NCBI RefSeq assembly: GCF_000158915.1
Contig: NZ_GG657754.1
Location: 10,478,941 to 10,521,193, forward strand
From: Streptomyces himastatinicus ATCC 53653
GTDB lineage: Bacteria; Actinomycetota; Actinomycetes; Streptomycetales; Streptomycetaceae
DNA: 42,253 nucleotides
Direction of reading: 5' to 3'
Both the position numbers and the translations under genes were made by a program. Positions 15,699 to 23,787 of this stretch are shown here, piece by piece. Every line of letters begins with the position of its first letter. Position 1 is the first letter of the stretch. The notes under the pieces are model-generated. The model saw only the letters and a program-made list of their open reading frames with translations, was not told where the DNA came from and did no database searches.

Positions 15699-16964
15699 AT
15701 GAGCACCAGCCTTGAGCGTTACACGGACCGTTTCGAGCAGTACGCCGACCGCCACCCCCGCATCGTCGACGTGGCGGTCGTCCTGGCACTGATGGGGTGC
15801 GCGGCCCTCGGCAGCAATCTCACCCTGCCCGGTGCCGATCCGCCCGACCAGGACAGGACCGCCATCGTCCTCATGGGCGTGTCCTGCCTCGCCCTGCTGA
15901 GGTACCGCACCCACCCGCGCGCCGCCGTCGTCGTGACGGCGATCTGCACGGTGATCGTGATCGCGCTGGGGTACCTGCTCACGCCCCTGCTGCTGGGCCC
16001 CGTCATGGCGGCGCTCTACTGGCTGGCCACGCTCTCCGACCGCAGGACCACCCGCGTCTTCGGCTTCACCAGCATGGTGGCGCTGATGGTGGCGTCGGCG
16101 GTCTCCGACTCCATGGACAGCCTCTCGCTGGTGCTCAGGACGATCGGCCCCTTCTTCTGGCTGCTGCTGCCGCTCGCCGCCGGCACCATGACCCGGCTCC
16201 GACGCGCCTACCTGGCGTCGGTACAGGCCCGCGCCGAACACGCCGAGCGCACCCGGGAGGAGGAGGCACGGCTGCGCGTCACCGAGGAGCGCATGCGCAT
16301 CGCCCGCGACCTCCACGACGTCGTGGCCCACCACCTGGCCCTGGCGAACGCGCAGGCCGGTACGGCCGCCCACCTCGCGCTCACCAGCCCGCAGCAGACG
16401 AAGCAGATCCTCACCGACCTGACCGGCACCACCTCCTCCGCACTGCGCGAGCTGAAGGCCACGCTGGGACTGCTGCGCCGGAACGACGACCCGGCCTCCG
16501 CATCGCTGGAGCCGTCCCCCGGCCTCGCCCGCCTGCCCGAACTGGTCTCGGGGTGTGCGTCCGCGGGACTCGCCGTCACGGTCACCACGACAGGAGAGCC
16601 CCGTCCGCTCTCGCCCGGGGTGGACCTGACCGCGTTCCGGATCGTGCAGGAGGCGCTCACCAACGTCACCAAGCACGCCGCCGCGGACTCCGCACACGTA
16701 CGCCTCGTCTACTCCGGATCACGCCTGCTGATCACGGTCAGCAACGACGGCCCGGACACCACCGGTACCAACAACGCCGCGCCGAGCCGGGGCTTCGGCC
16801 TCATGGGCATGCGTGAACGCGCCCTCACCATCGGCGGCGAACTCCGTGCGGGACCCCGCCCGGAGGGCGGCTTCGAGGTCACCACCGCGCTGCCGCTCCA
16901 GCCGTCGGCCCCCGCAACGGCCGTAGCCGCCACAGATGTTCCCGCAGGAGGAGAAGAGTCATGA
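15699..16964 (+). CDS. Sensor histidine kinase, NarL/DesK-like (HisKA_3)
   Basis: 421 aa from ATG 15699 (GGAG 6 bases upstream); ATG 15669 is an alternative. About four membrane segments lie between residues 22 and 165 with almost no extracellular loop, so it likely senses the membrane or a lipophilic signal. A coiled linker follows, then the phospho-acceptor box RIARDLHDVVAHH (His206) and a HATPase domain with N-box EALTNVTKHA and G-box GFGLMGMRERA. Its stop overlaps the start of the response regulator (ATGA), so the pair is co-translated. The signal is unknown; proximity suggests control of the MMPL pump. Confidence 0.94.
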   Translation: MSTSLERYTDRFEQYADRHPRIVDVAVVLALMGCAALGSNLTLPGADPPDQDRTAIVLMGVSCLALLRYRTHPRAAVVVTAICTVIVIALGYLLTPLLLGPVMAALYWLATLSDRRTTRVFGFTSMVALMVASAVSDSMDSLSLVLRTIGPFFWLLLPLAAGTMTRLRRAYLASVQARAEHAERTREEEARLRVTEERMRIARDLHDVVAHHLALANAQAGTAAHLALTSPQQTKQILTDLTGTTSSALRELKATLGLLRRNDDPASASLEPSPGLARLPELVSGCASAGLAVTVTTTGEPRPLSPGVDLTAFRIVQEALTNVTKHAAADSAHVRLVYSGSRLLITVSNDGPDTTGTNNAAPSRGFGLMGMRERALTIGGELRAGPRPEGGFEVTTALPLQPSAPATAVAATDVPAGGEES

Positions 16965-17641
16965 CCATCAGGGTGCTGCTCGCCGACGACCAGGCCCTGC
17001 TGCGGGCCACCTTCCGGATCCTGATCGACTCCTGCGAGGACATGGCGGTGGTCGGCGAGGCCTCGGACGGCACGGAGGCGCTGGAACTGACCCGCGCCCA
17101 CGACCCCGACATCGTCCTCATGGACATCCGGATGCCGGGCACCGACGGACTCGCCGCCACCTCCGCGATCTGCGCCGACCCGGAACTGGCCGCCACCCGT
17201 GTCCTGATCCTGACGACGTTCGAGACCGAGGACTACGTCGCCCAGGCGCTGCGCGCCGGTGCCAGCGGCTTCCTCGGCAAGGACGTCACGGCCGACACCC
17301 TGCTGGCCGGCCTGCGCACGGTGGCCTCCGGCGAGGCCCTCCTGTCACCCGCCGCGACCCGCACCCTCATCACCAACTTCCTCATGACCCCCGCCCCCGG
17401 CACTCACCTTGCGCCGCCGCAATCCCTGTCGGAACTCACCGACCGCGAACGCGAGGTGATGGGCCTGGCCGCCGAGGGCAAATCCAACACCGAGATCGCC
17501 GAGATCCTCGTCCTCAGCCCGCTGACGGTACGCACTCACATCCACCGCGCGATGACGAAACTGGGCGCCCGCGACCGCGCCCAACTGGTCGTCATCGCCT
17601 ACCAGACGGGCCTGGCACAGGCGACCCCGCCTGCCCCATGA
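16961..17641 (+). CDS. NarL/FixJ-family response regulator
   Basis: 226 aa. The receiver domain has the acidic pocket Asp9/Asp10, phospho-acceptor Asp55 in IVLMDIRMPG, and the conserved Lys in GFLGKD. The C-terminal LuxR-type helix-turn-helix is LTDREREVMGLAAEGKSNTE, then LSPLTVRTHIHRAMTKL. ATG 16961 overlaps the kinase stop by 4 bases and AGGAGGAGAAG precedes it. It is expected to be phosphorylated by the adjacent kinase and to act as a dimeric DNA-binding activator. The 3' end runs 50 bp into the convergent MFS pseudogene. Confidence 0.95.
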   Translation: MTIRVLLADDQALLRATFRILIDSCEDMAVVGEASDGTEALELTRAHDPDIVLMDIRMPGTDGLAATSAICADPELAATRVLILTTFETEDYVAQALRAGASGFLGKDVTADTLLAGLRTVASGEALLSPAATRTLITNFLMTPAPGTHLAPPQSLSELTDREREVMGLAAEGKSNTEIAEILVLSPLTVRTHIHRAMTKLGARDRAQLVVIAYQTGLAQATPPAP

Positions 17642-18707
17642 CGGCGGACCCTTTTCGAGCGTCACCCAGCAGGACGGTCACCAGACCACCGAGGACAGCG
17701 ATACCGGCAGCCACAAGGAAAGCCAGCCGGTACCCGGCCGCCAGGGCCGTTGCCCGGTCGGCCGTACCCATGTGGGCGGTTCGGGCGGCGGCGATGCTTC
17801 CTAAACCGGCGATGGCAAGGACACCTGCCACGTACTTGGCCGTCTCGAAAAGGCCATAGCCCACGCCCTTTTCGTCCGCCGAGAGGTCCTTTCCACTGCC
17901 CTGGTAGGAAAATTCATTGGCCGGCATGGCCACCAGGTCCGGAAGGAGGAAACGCGCAGTACTCCTGGACGGATCAAAGGCGCTGCGGCCTTACGTTCGT
18001 GGATGACGAATATGAGGAAGACGAGGGCCGATGCCGCCAGGGGGCCCAACACGACGGGCGACGCCAACCCGGCGTGCTCGACGCCCGCGATCCCGTAGAC
18101 CAGGAGCATGAGACCGGCGACGGACAATGCCGCACCGGGCAGGTCCAAGCCGGTGGAGGGCCTATGGGGTCGGCGGCCGGGGCAGGAAGACGTAGCGCCA
18201 GCCGAGGCCTTGGGTGACGGCTCCACCGACGACGGCTCCGCCCGCCGCCCCGAGCCCGCCGGCGACCGCGACAGCGGCGAACGTACGGTCGCGCTCACCC
18301 GCGTCGGGGCGGTTGCTGATGATCGCGAAGGACGTCGGGACGGCCAGGGCCGCGCCCACGCCCTGGAGGGCCCTGCTGATGAGGAGCAGCCAGGGTGTGA
18401 GCGCGAGCCCGGCGAACAACAGGCCGACGGTGAACAGGCCCAGACCGATGGTCAGGACGCGTCGGCGACCATACCTGTCGCCGCACCGGCCGCCGAGCAG
18501 CAGCATTCCTCCCAGGGGGAGCGTGTACGCCGTAATGACCCACTGAGCACCGACCTGGCTCACGCCGAAGCCGCGTTGCACGGTCGACAGTGCAACGGTG
18601 ACCACCAGCCCGTCGAAGACCACCAGGAAGTTCGTCACCACAAGCAGCGCCGTGAGGTAGAGCGCCATCCGGGGACGGGCTGCGTGCTCGGGGTGAGAGA
18701 GCGACAT
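17592..18707 (-). pseudogene. MFS drug:H+ antiporter (DHA2-like), broken by deletions and frameshifts
   Basis: Three pieces in different frames read as one transporter. Piece 1 (18707 to about 18170) has N-terminal helices with LGGRCGDRYGRRRVLTIG, the MFS loop motif. Piece 2 (about 18150 to 17945) reads LDLPGAALSVAGLMLLVYGI up to PGVLRVSSFR. Piece 3 (about 17933 to 17592) reads LFETAKYVAGVLAIAGLGS, a late helix. About 25-30 residues are missing at the first junction and a much larger central block at the second, so this is real decay, not a single-base reading error. Intact homologues have 12-14 membrane helices. A working product is not expected. Confidence 0.85.
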
Positions 18708-18785
18708 GGCCCTCCGGGGCCAACGGAACGTGCCGCCCGACTGTAAGTCGGCACCTCCGAGGCCGACGCTCTCCGGCGCCGACGA

Positions 18786-19007
18786 TCAGGACGGGTCCTT
18801 GCGCGTGACGTCGCCGGGGGCGGCCCGTATGACGCGCGGGGCGTTCGGGGTGTTGGCCGAGGTGCCGTCGGCCTTCATGGCCCTGGCTTCGCCTTTGAGG
18901 ATGCGGGCCGCTTTGCCCGCGGAGCGGGTGAGGTCGGGGAGCTTCTTGGCGCCGATCAGGACGATCGCGACGATGAGGAGGAGAGCGAGCTCGCTGAGGC
19001 CGAACAT
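18786..19007 (-). CDS. tatA: TatA/E-family twin-arginine translocase subunit
   Basis: 73 aa: a very short periplasmic N-terminus (MFGLSELALLL), one membrane helix with VAIVLIGAKKLPDL, then the amphipathic helix (TRSAGKAARILKGEARAMK) and a short charged tail. It fits TatA/TatE, which forms the pore for folded, twin-arginine proteins. It is a lone copy with no tatBC nearby, so it is probably an accessory TatA. It is divergent from the BlaI gene and shares an intergenic region holding a BlaI-type dyad, which could therefore also affect tatA. Three predicted Tat substrates occur in this window. Confidence 0.92.
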   Translation of the reverse strand: MFGLSELALLLIVAIVLIGAKKLPDLTRSAGKAARILKGEARAMKADGTSANTPNAPRVIRAAPGDVTRKDPS

Positions 19008-19069
19008 GGGTGGGTGGTCCCCTCCGGTAGGTGGCGGCCCCGTGGCGTGGCCGCGAACGACGACGGTAA

Positions 19070-19085
19070 TCTACGGCACTGTAGA
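19070..19085. promoter_or_regulatory. BlaI-type operator candidate, site 1
   Basis: TCTACGGCACTGTAGA has perfect TCTAC/GTAGA arms around 6 bases, 87 bp before the BlaI start and 62 bp upstream of tatA. It shares WCTACRGNNYTGTAGA with sites 2 and 3. BlaI/MecI repressors classically bind dyads with TACA/TGTA cores. Autoregulation is inferred. Confidence 0.7.
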
Positions 19086-19172
19086 AGTATGGGCCAGGGT
19101 GCCGTTGGATCGCGTGGCTACGATGAACCACCCCGCCCGGGCATGGGCGGCGGGTGACCGGAGGGAGACGGG

Positions 19173-19556
19173 GTGAGAGACCAGGAGCGCGGCCGACGGC
19201 GCGGTCAGGGTGAGCTGGAGGCGCAGGTGCTGGCGGCTCTGCGTGAGGCGTCGGAGCCCGCGAGCGCGGCGTGGGTGCAGGAGAAGCTCGGCGGCGCTCT
19301 GGCCTATACCACCGTGATCACCATTCTCACGCGGCTGCTGGCCAAGGGCGCGGTGACGCGGGAGAAGGTCGGCCGGTCCTTCGTGTGGACGGCGGCGGCC
19401 GACGAGGCGGGTCTGGCCGCGTTGCGGATGCGGCGGGTGCTGGACAAGGAGAGCGACCGCGAAGCGGTGCTGGCCAGCTTCGTGACCGGCCTGTCGCAGC
19501 AGGACGAGGAGATGCTGCGGGAACTGTTGACGCGGACCAGGGAAGCGGAGGAGTAG
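19173..19556 (+). CDS. BlaI/MecI/CopY-family transcriptional repressor
   Basis: 127 aa from GTG 19173 (GGAGGGAGA upstream). A winged helix-turn-helix (LEAQVLAALREASEPASAAW, then LAYTTVITILTRLLAKGAVTREKVGRSFVW) is followed by a C-terminal dimerisation helix pair ending EEMLRELLTRTREAEE. These repressors dimerise on inverted repeats and are released when a partner membrane metalloprotease cuts them. The partner-type M56 gene starts 8 bp downstream. Three matching 16-bp dyads in this neighbourhood suggest it represses itself (perhaps tatA) and the terB-arsR/terD pair. No beta-lactamase gene is nearby. Confidence 0.93.
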   Translation: MRDQERGRRRGQGELEAQVLAALREASEPASAAWVQEKLGGALAYTTVITILTRLLAKGAVTREKVGRSFVWTAAADEAGLAALRMRRVLDKESDREAVLASFVTGLSQQDEEMLRELLTRTREAEE

Positions 19557-19564
19557 AGGAGTTC

Positions 19565-20494
19565 ATGGGGGTCTTCGTCTTCCTGCCACTGGTGCTGCCC
19601 TTGACGGCGTGGCCGATCGCCCGGCTGGCGGAGCAGCATCTGCACCCGCGTGCGGCGATCTGGCTGCTGTCCGCGGTGGCCGGGGTGTTCGCGGTGTGCA
19701 GCACGCTGTGCCTGGGGCTGCTGATGGTGGTCGGCACCGCGCAGTTGCCCGGCAACCCGCTGCCCGACGGCTGGTCGGACCCGGAGGTGCGCGAGGCCGT
19801 TCCGTACGACGAGGTGGCGGGCAAGGCCGCCATTCCCGCGCTGTTCGCCGTGCTCGCCGCGTGCACCCGGCTGGTGTGGCGCCACCAGCGCGTACGGCGC
19901 CGCGCCGAGCGCGCCCTCGCGGGCCTGCCCGCCACGCCGGTGGCGGTGCTGCCCGACGAGGTGCCGTACGCCTACGCCCTGCCGGGCAGGCGGGACCGTG
20001 TCGTGGTGAGCACCGGGATGCTCGCCGGGCTGGACTCGGCCGAGCGCCGGGCCCTGTTCGCTCACGAGCGCACGCACCTCGCCCGCCGCCACCACCGGTT
20101 CCTGCTCACCGTGCAGCTCGCGGCGTGGGCCAACCCGTTCCTGCGCCCGCTGCGGACCGCGGTCACCTACACGGCCGAGCGGTGGGCAGACGAGGAGGCG
20201 GCACAGGCGGTCGGCAGCCGGCGCACCGTGGCGCGGGCGATCGGCAAGTCCGCGCTGATGTCCCGGGGTGCGCCGGTCGCCACGCTGGCGGGTTTCGCGG
20301 CCACGGGGCCGGTGCCCCGCCGGGTGGCCGCGCTGCTGCGCCCCGCTCCCGCGGGGCGCATCTGGCCGCCCGCCTTCACCACGGTGGGCCTGGCCGCATG
20401 GGGCGCGGCGGTGGGCACGACGGCGTCGGCGTTGTCCTCGGCGAACTCGGCGGTCACCCTGTTCCTGATCCTTCACGCGGCCACCCCGATGTAA
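19565..20494 (+). CDS. M56-family (BlaR1/MecR1-like) membrane metallopeptidase
   Basis: 309 aa from ATG 19565, 8 bp after the BlaI gene. Membrane helices occur near residues 3-20, 30-57 and 88-105 and at the C-terminus. The zinc site is HERTH (His167, Glu168, His171), and ERWADEEA around residue 205 gives the third ligand. Unlike BlaR1 there is no C-terminal penicillin-binding sensor domain, so the trigger must be membrane- or protein-borne. Expected role: to cleave or inactivate the BlaI partner on stress. The 3' end overlaps the convergent TerB-ArsR gene by 41 bp. Confidence 0.93.
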   Translation: MGVFVFLPLVLPLTAWPIARLAEQHLHPRAAIWLLSAVAGVFAVCSTLCLGLLMVVGTAQLPGNPLPDGWSDPEVREAVPYDEVAGKAAIPALFAVLAACTRLVWRHQRVRRRAERALAGLPATPVAVLPDEVPYAYALPGRRDRVVVSTGMLAGLDSAERRALFAHERTHLARRHHRFLLTVQLAAWANPFLRPLRTAVTYTAERWADEEAAQAVGSRRTVARAIGKSALMSRGAPVATLAGFAATGPVPRRVAALLRPAPAGRIWPPAFTTVGLAAWGAAVGTTASALSSANSAVTLFLILHAATPM

Positions 20495-21311
20495 CCGCGT
20501 CGCGGGTGTCCTGCGGTGCCGATGGGGCGAGCAGGTAGGACTGGAGCTGTCCGAGGAGTTCGGTGATGTTCTCCTGGTCGGTGCGGTAGCGGACGAGCTT
20601 GCCGGTACGTACCGACCGGAGCAGCCCGCCGCGTCGGAGGACGGCAAGGTGTTCGGAAGTGGTCGACGCGCCGAGTCCGGCACGTTCGGCGGCCTCGCCG
20701 ACCGTCAGTTCCTCACCATTGGCGAAGTGCGAGAAGAGCTTTTGGCGCGTCCCGCTGGCCAGTGCCTTGAGGAACACCTGGAGCTCGTCTCCGGGCAGGG
20801 CGGCCCCGGGGGGCGTCTCCTGCTCCGCGTCGGCCTGGTCGTCGGCCCCGTGCGGTTCCAGGTCGAACTCGGCCGGAGGGATGTCCAGGGCGAAGCAGGC
20901 TTCGCGGACGACGGCCCGTTCGCTGTCGTCGAAGTGGCCGTCGGCACCGCCGATGACGATGCCGATCTGGACGACGGCCCGTGCCTCGGCGGGCTTCTTC
21001 TTCGCCTTGCTGATCTCCTGTATCGCGCTGACCTTGCCGAGTTCGAAGTCCGCGGTCAGCTTGTCGAGGTTCTCCTCGAAGCGGCGGTGGAGGTCGTCCG
21101 GAGGGAAAGTCTGGAGCACATCGTTGGTGGCGATGAGCTGGGCGACGCGTTCCCGCTCCGAGGGGTCGATCCGGCCGTCCGCTGCCGCCACCAGGGCGCA
21201 CATCGCGATGCTGGCGTCCCGGAAGGCTCCGCTCTTCAGGTGGCTCTTCTTCGCGGAGAGCTGAGCCTGCATCGTTTGGACCGAGTCCTTGAGGCGGTCC
21301 CACAGCGCCAT
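20454..21311 (-). CDS. TerB - ArsR fusion protein
   Basis: 285 aa. Residues 1-150 are a TerB (tellurite-resistance, COG3793-like) domain with two acidic metal-site repeats, DGRIDPSE (46-53) and DGHFDDSE (124-131). Residues 150-175 are an acidic linker. Residues 178-262 are an ArsR winged helix (LKALASGTRQKLFSHF, TVGEAAERAGLGASTTSEHL, LRRGGLLRSVRTGKLVRYR). AAGGAG six bases before ATG 21311 sets the start; ATG 21317 directly abuts it. TerB and ArsR are normally separate proteins, so this looks like a metal- or stress-responsive regulator whose sensor is TerB. It is divergent from terD, with two BlaI-type dyads between. Confidence 0.88.
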   Translation of the reverse strand: MALWDRLKDSVQTMQAQLSAKKSHLKSGAFRDASIAMCALVAAADGRIDPSERERVAQLIATNDVLQTFPPDDLHRRFEENLDKLTADFELGKVSAIQEISKAKKKPAEARAVVQIGIVIGGADGHFDDSERAVVREACFALDIPPAEFDLEPHGADDQADAEQETPPGAALPGDELQVFLKALASGTRQKLFSHFANGEELTVGEAAERAGLGASTTSEHLAVLRRGGLLRSVRTGKLVRYRTDQENITELLGQLQSYLLAPSAPQDTRDAVTSGWPREGSGTG

Positions 21312-21360
21312 CTGCATCTCCTTGTCGGTACTCGCCCGTCGCGTGACGTGGAAAGAGAAA

Positions 21361-21376
21361 ACTACAGGTTTGTAGA
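21361..21376. promoter_or_regulatory. BlaI-type operator candidate, site 2
   Basis: ACTACAGGTTTGTAGA: CTACA/TGTAG arms around 4 bases, 50 bp upstream of the TerB-ArsR start. It matches the consensus shared with sites 1 and 3 and contains the TACA/TGTA core. Confidence 0.7.
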
Positions 21377-21452
21377 GAGGTGCCGCGAAGGGGGCTGAGC
21401 CTCCGCGGGTTTTCTGGTGGCCTCAAATGATCGGTCACCTGCCTCTGTGAGT

Positions 21453-21468
21453 TCTACAGTCCTGTAGA
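21453..21468. promoter_or_regulatory. BlaI-type operator candidate, site 3
   Basis: TCTACAGTCCTGTAGA: perfect 7-base arms TCTACAG/CTGTAGA around 2 bases, 106 bp before terD. It is the most symmetric of the three sites and lies 92 bp from site 2, so both divergent genes could be repressed together. Confidence 0.72.
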
Positions 21469-21573
21469 TTTTCCCTTGGTCGGGTACGCGGCGAGAGCAG
21501 GCGGTGTTTCTGCGTGCACTGATGCGTACCCGCCCGTATCCGTTGGTCATTTCGAACCCAGGAGCTGTGCCCT

Positions 21574-22146
21574 GTGACCGTGAGCCTGTCCAAAGGCGGC
21601 AACCTCTCCCTCACCCGCTCCCAGCCCGGCCTCGCCAGCGTCGTCGCGGGCCTCGGCTGGAAGGTGAACACCGGCCCTGGCGACGTGGACCTCGACGCCA
21701 GCGCACTGGTGCTGGGGGCGGACGGCCGGGCCCTCTCGGACGAGCACTTCGTCTTCTTCAACAACCGTGCCACGCCCGACGACTCCGTTCGGCACACCGG
21801 CGACAACAGGACGGGCGAGGGTGAAGGAGACGACGAGCAGATCGCCGTCGACTTCACCTTGCTGCCGCCCGAGGCGGAGTCGGTCGTGTTCGTGGTGTCG
21901 ATCCACGATCAGGACGGGGCGGCCGACACCTTCGGCCGCGTGCGCGATGCCTACATCCGTGTGGTGCACCAGGCGGCTGGTGTGGAGATGTGCCGCTACG
22001 AGCTGACCGAGGACGGCCACGATGAGACCGCGATGGTGTTCGGCCAGCTGTACCGGCGGGACGGGGAGTGGAAGTTCCGCGCGATCGGCCAGGGCTATGC
22101 GTCGGGGCTGCTCGGAATCGCCAAGGACTATGGCGTCGATGTGTGA
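21574..22146 (+). CDS. TerD-family stress protein
   Basis: 190 aa from GTG 21574. It opens MTVSLSKGGNLSLT and carries GDVDLDASALVLGADGR, FVFFNNRATPDDSVRHTGDN and GEGDDEQIAVDF, the acidic calcium-binding tracts of TerD, and ends IGQGYASGLLGIAKDYGVDV. TerD proteins are cytosolic or membrane-associated calcium-binding proteins linked to tellurite, phage and envelope stress. Streptomyces carry many paralogues. Divergence from a TerB-ArsR fusion and two intervening BlaI-type dyads point to induction by the BlaI/M56 system. Confidence 0.95.
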   Translation: MTVSLSKGGNLSLTRSQPGLASVVAGLGWKVNTGPGDVDLDASALVLGADGRALSDEHFVFFNNRATPDDSVRHTGDNRTGEGEGDDEQIAVDFTLLPPEAESVVFVVSIHDQDGAADTFGRVRDAYIRVVHQAAGVEMCRYELTEDGHDETAMVFGQLYRRDGEWKFRAIGQGYASGLLGIAKDYGVDV

Positions 22147-22190
22147 GCGTTTCGGGGACGCCAGCTGAAGTCCGTCGAGTGCGCTGAGCT

Positions 22191-23395
<1,205 letters not shown>

Positions 23396-23402
23396 GGCGC
23401 GG

Positions 23403-23573
23403 TCAGCCCTCGGGGCGCAGCAGACCGCGCCGGTAGGCGGGGACGAGCCGTCGTGGCACCTGGTGTTCGCGGCCGTCGATGGTGATCGTCACCAGATCCG
23501 GCGCGCTGGCCTTCCACTGCGCGCGGCGGTTGCGGGTGTTGCTCCGGGACATCTTCCGCTTGGGTACGGCCAT
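23403..23573 (-). CDS. rpmF: 50S ribosomal protein L32, cysteine-free (zinc-independent) paralogue
   Basis: 56 aa starting MAVPKRKMSRSNTRNRRAQWK, the L32 signature, and ending LVPAYRRGLLRPEG. The zinc-ribbon cysteines (two CxxC pairs) of standard L32 are absent. Such C-minus paralogues replace the zinc form when zinc is scarce and are repressed by Zur. It is followed at 7 bp by the CobW GTPase gene, and a 10-base-arm inverted repeat sits about 45 bp upstream. ATG 23573 is chosen over an upstream start at 23642, which would run through that dyad. Confidence 0.95.
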   Translation of the reverse strand: MAVPKRKMSRSNTRNRRAQWKASAPDLVTITIDGREHQVPRRLVPAYRRGLLRPEG

Positions 23574-23616
23574 GACGAAATGGGTCCTTTCCTGTTCGGG
23601 GTGGTTCCCGTCACCG

Positions 23617-23645
23617 TACATGAAAATGGGAGCCGTTTTCATGTA
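23617..23645. promoter_or_regulatory. Inverted repeat, possible Zur-type operator
   Basis: TACATGAAAA (23617-23626) and TTTTCATGTA (23636-23645) are perfect 10-base arms around 9 bases. TGAAAA/TTTTCA half-sites are like actinomycete Zur boxes, but those usually have a 1-base centre, so the spacing is odd. The location upstream of rpmF-cobW supports zinc control. Another dyad-binding repressor is possible. Confidence 0.55.
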
Positions 23646-23695
23646 GCGTGATGGCTGCGCTGTGAGGCCGTCGCTCAGGAGGAAAAGTACCGTTG

Positions 23696-23761
23696 GTGAT
23701 GTTGCGGGTGCGCAGGAACGCCTATGGGATCGTCACCGCTATCGGGCGGGGGCCGGAGTGA
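23696..23761 (+). other. Possible leader or small ORF (about 20 codons)
   Basis: AGGAGG at 23678-23683 stands before tandem GTG 23696 / ATG 23699, and a frame of about 20 codons (MLRVRRNAYGIVTAIGRGPE) ends at TGA 23761. It runs divergently from rpmF on the far side of the dyad. It matches no ribosomal protein I know. It could be a leader peptide, a remnant or chance; the strong Shine-Dalgarno is the only support. Confidence 0.25.
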
Positions 23762-23787
23762 GGGGCTGCGGCTTGCCGGGTGACGTC

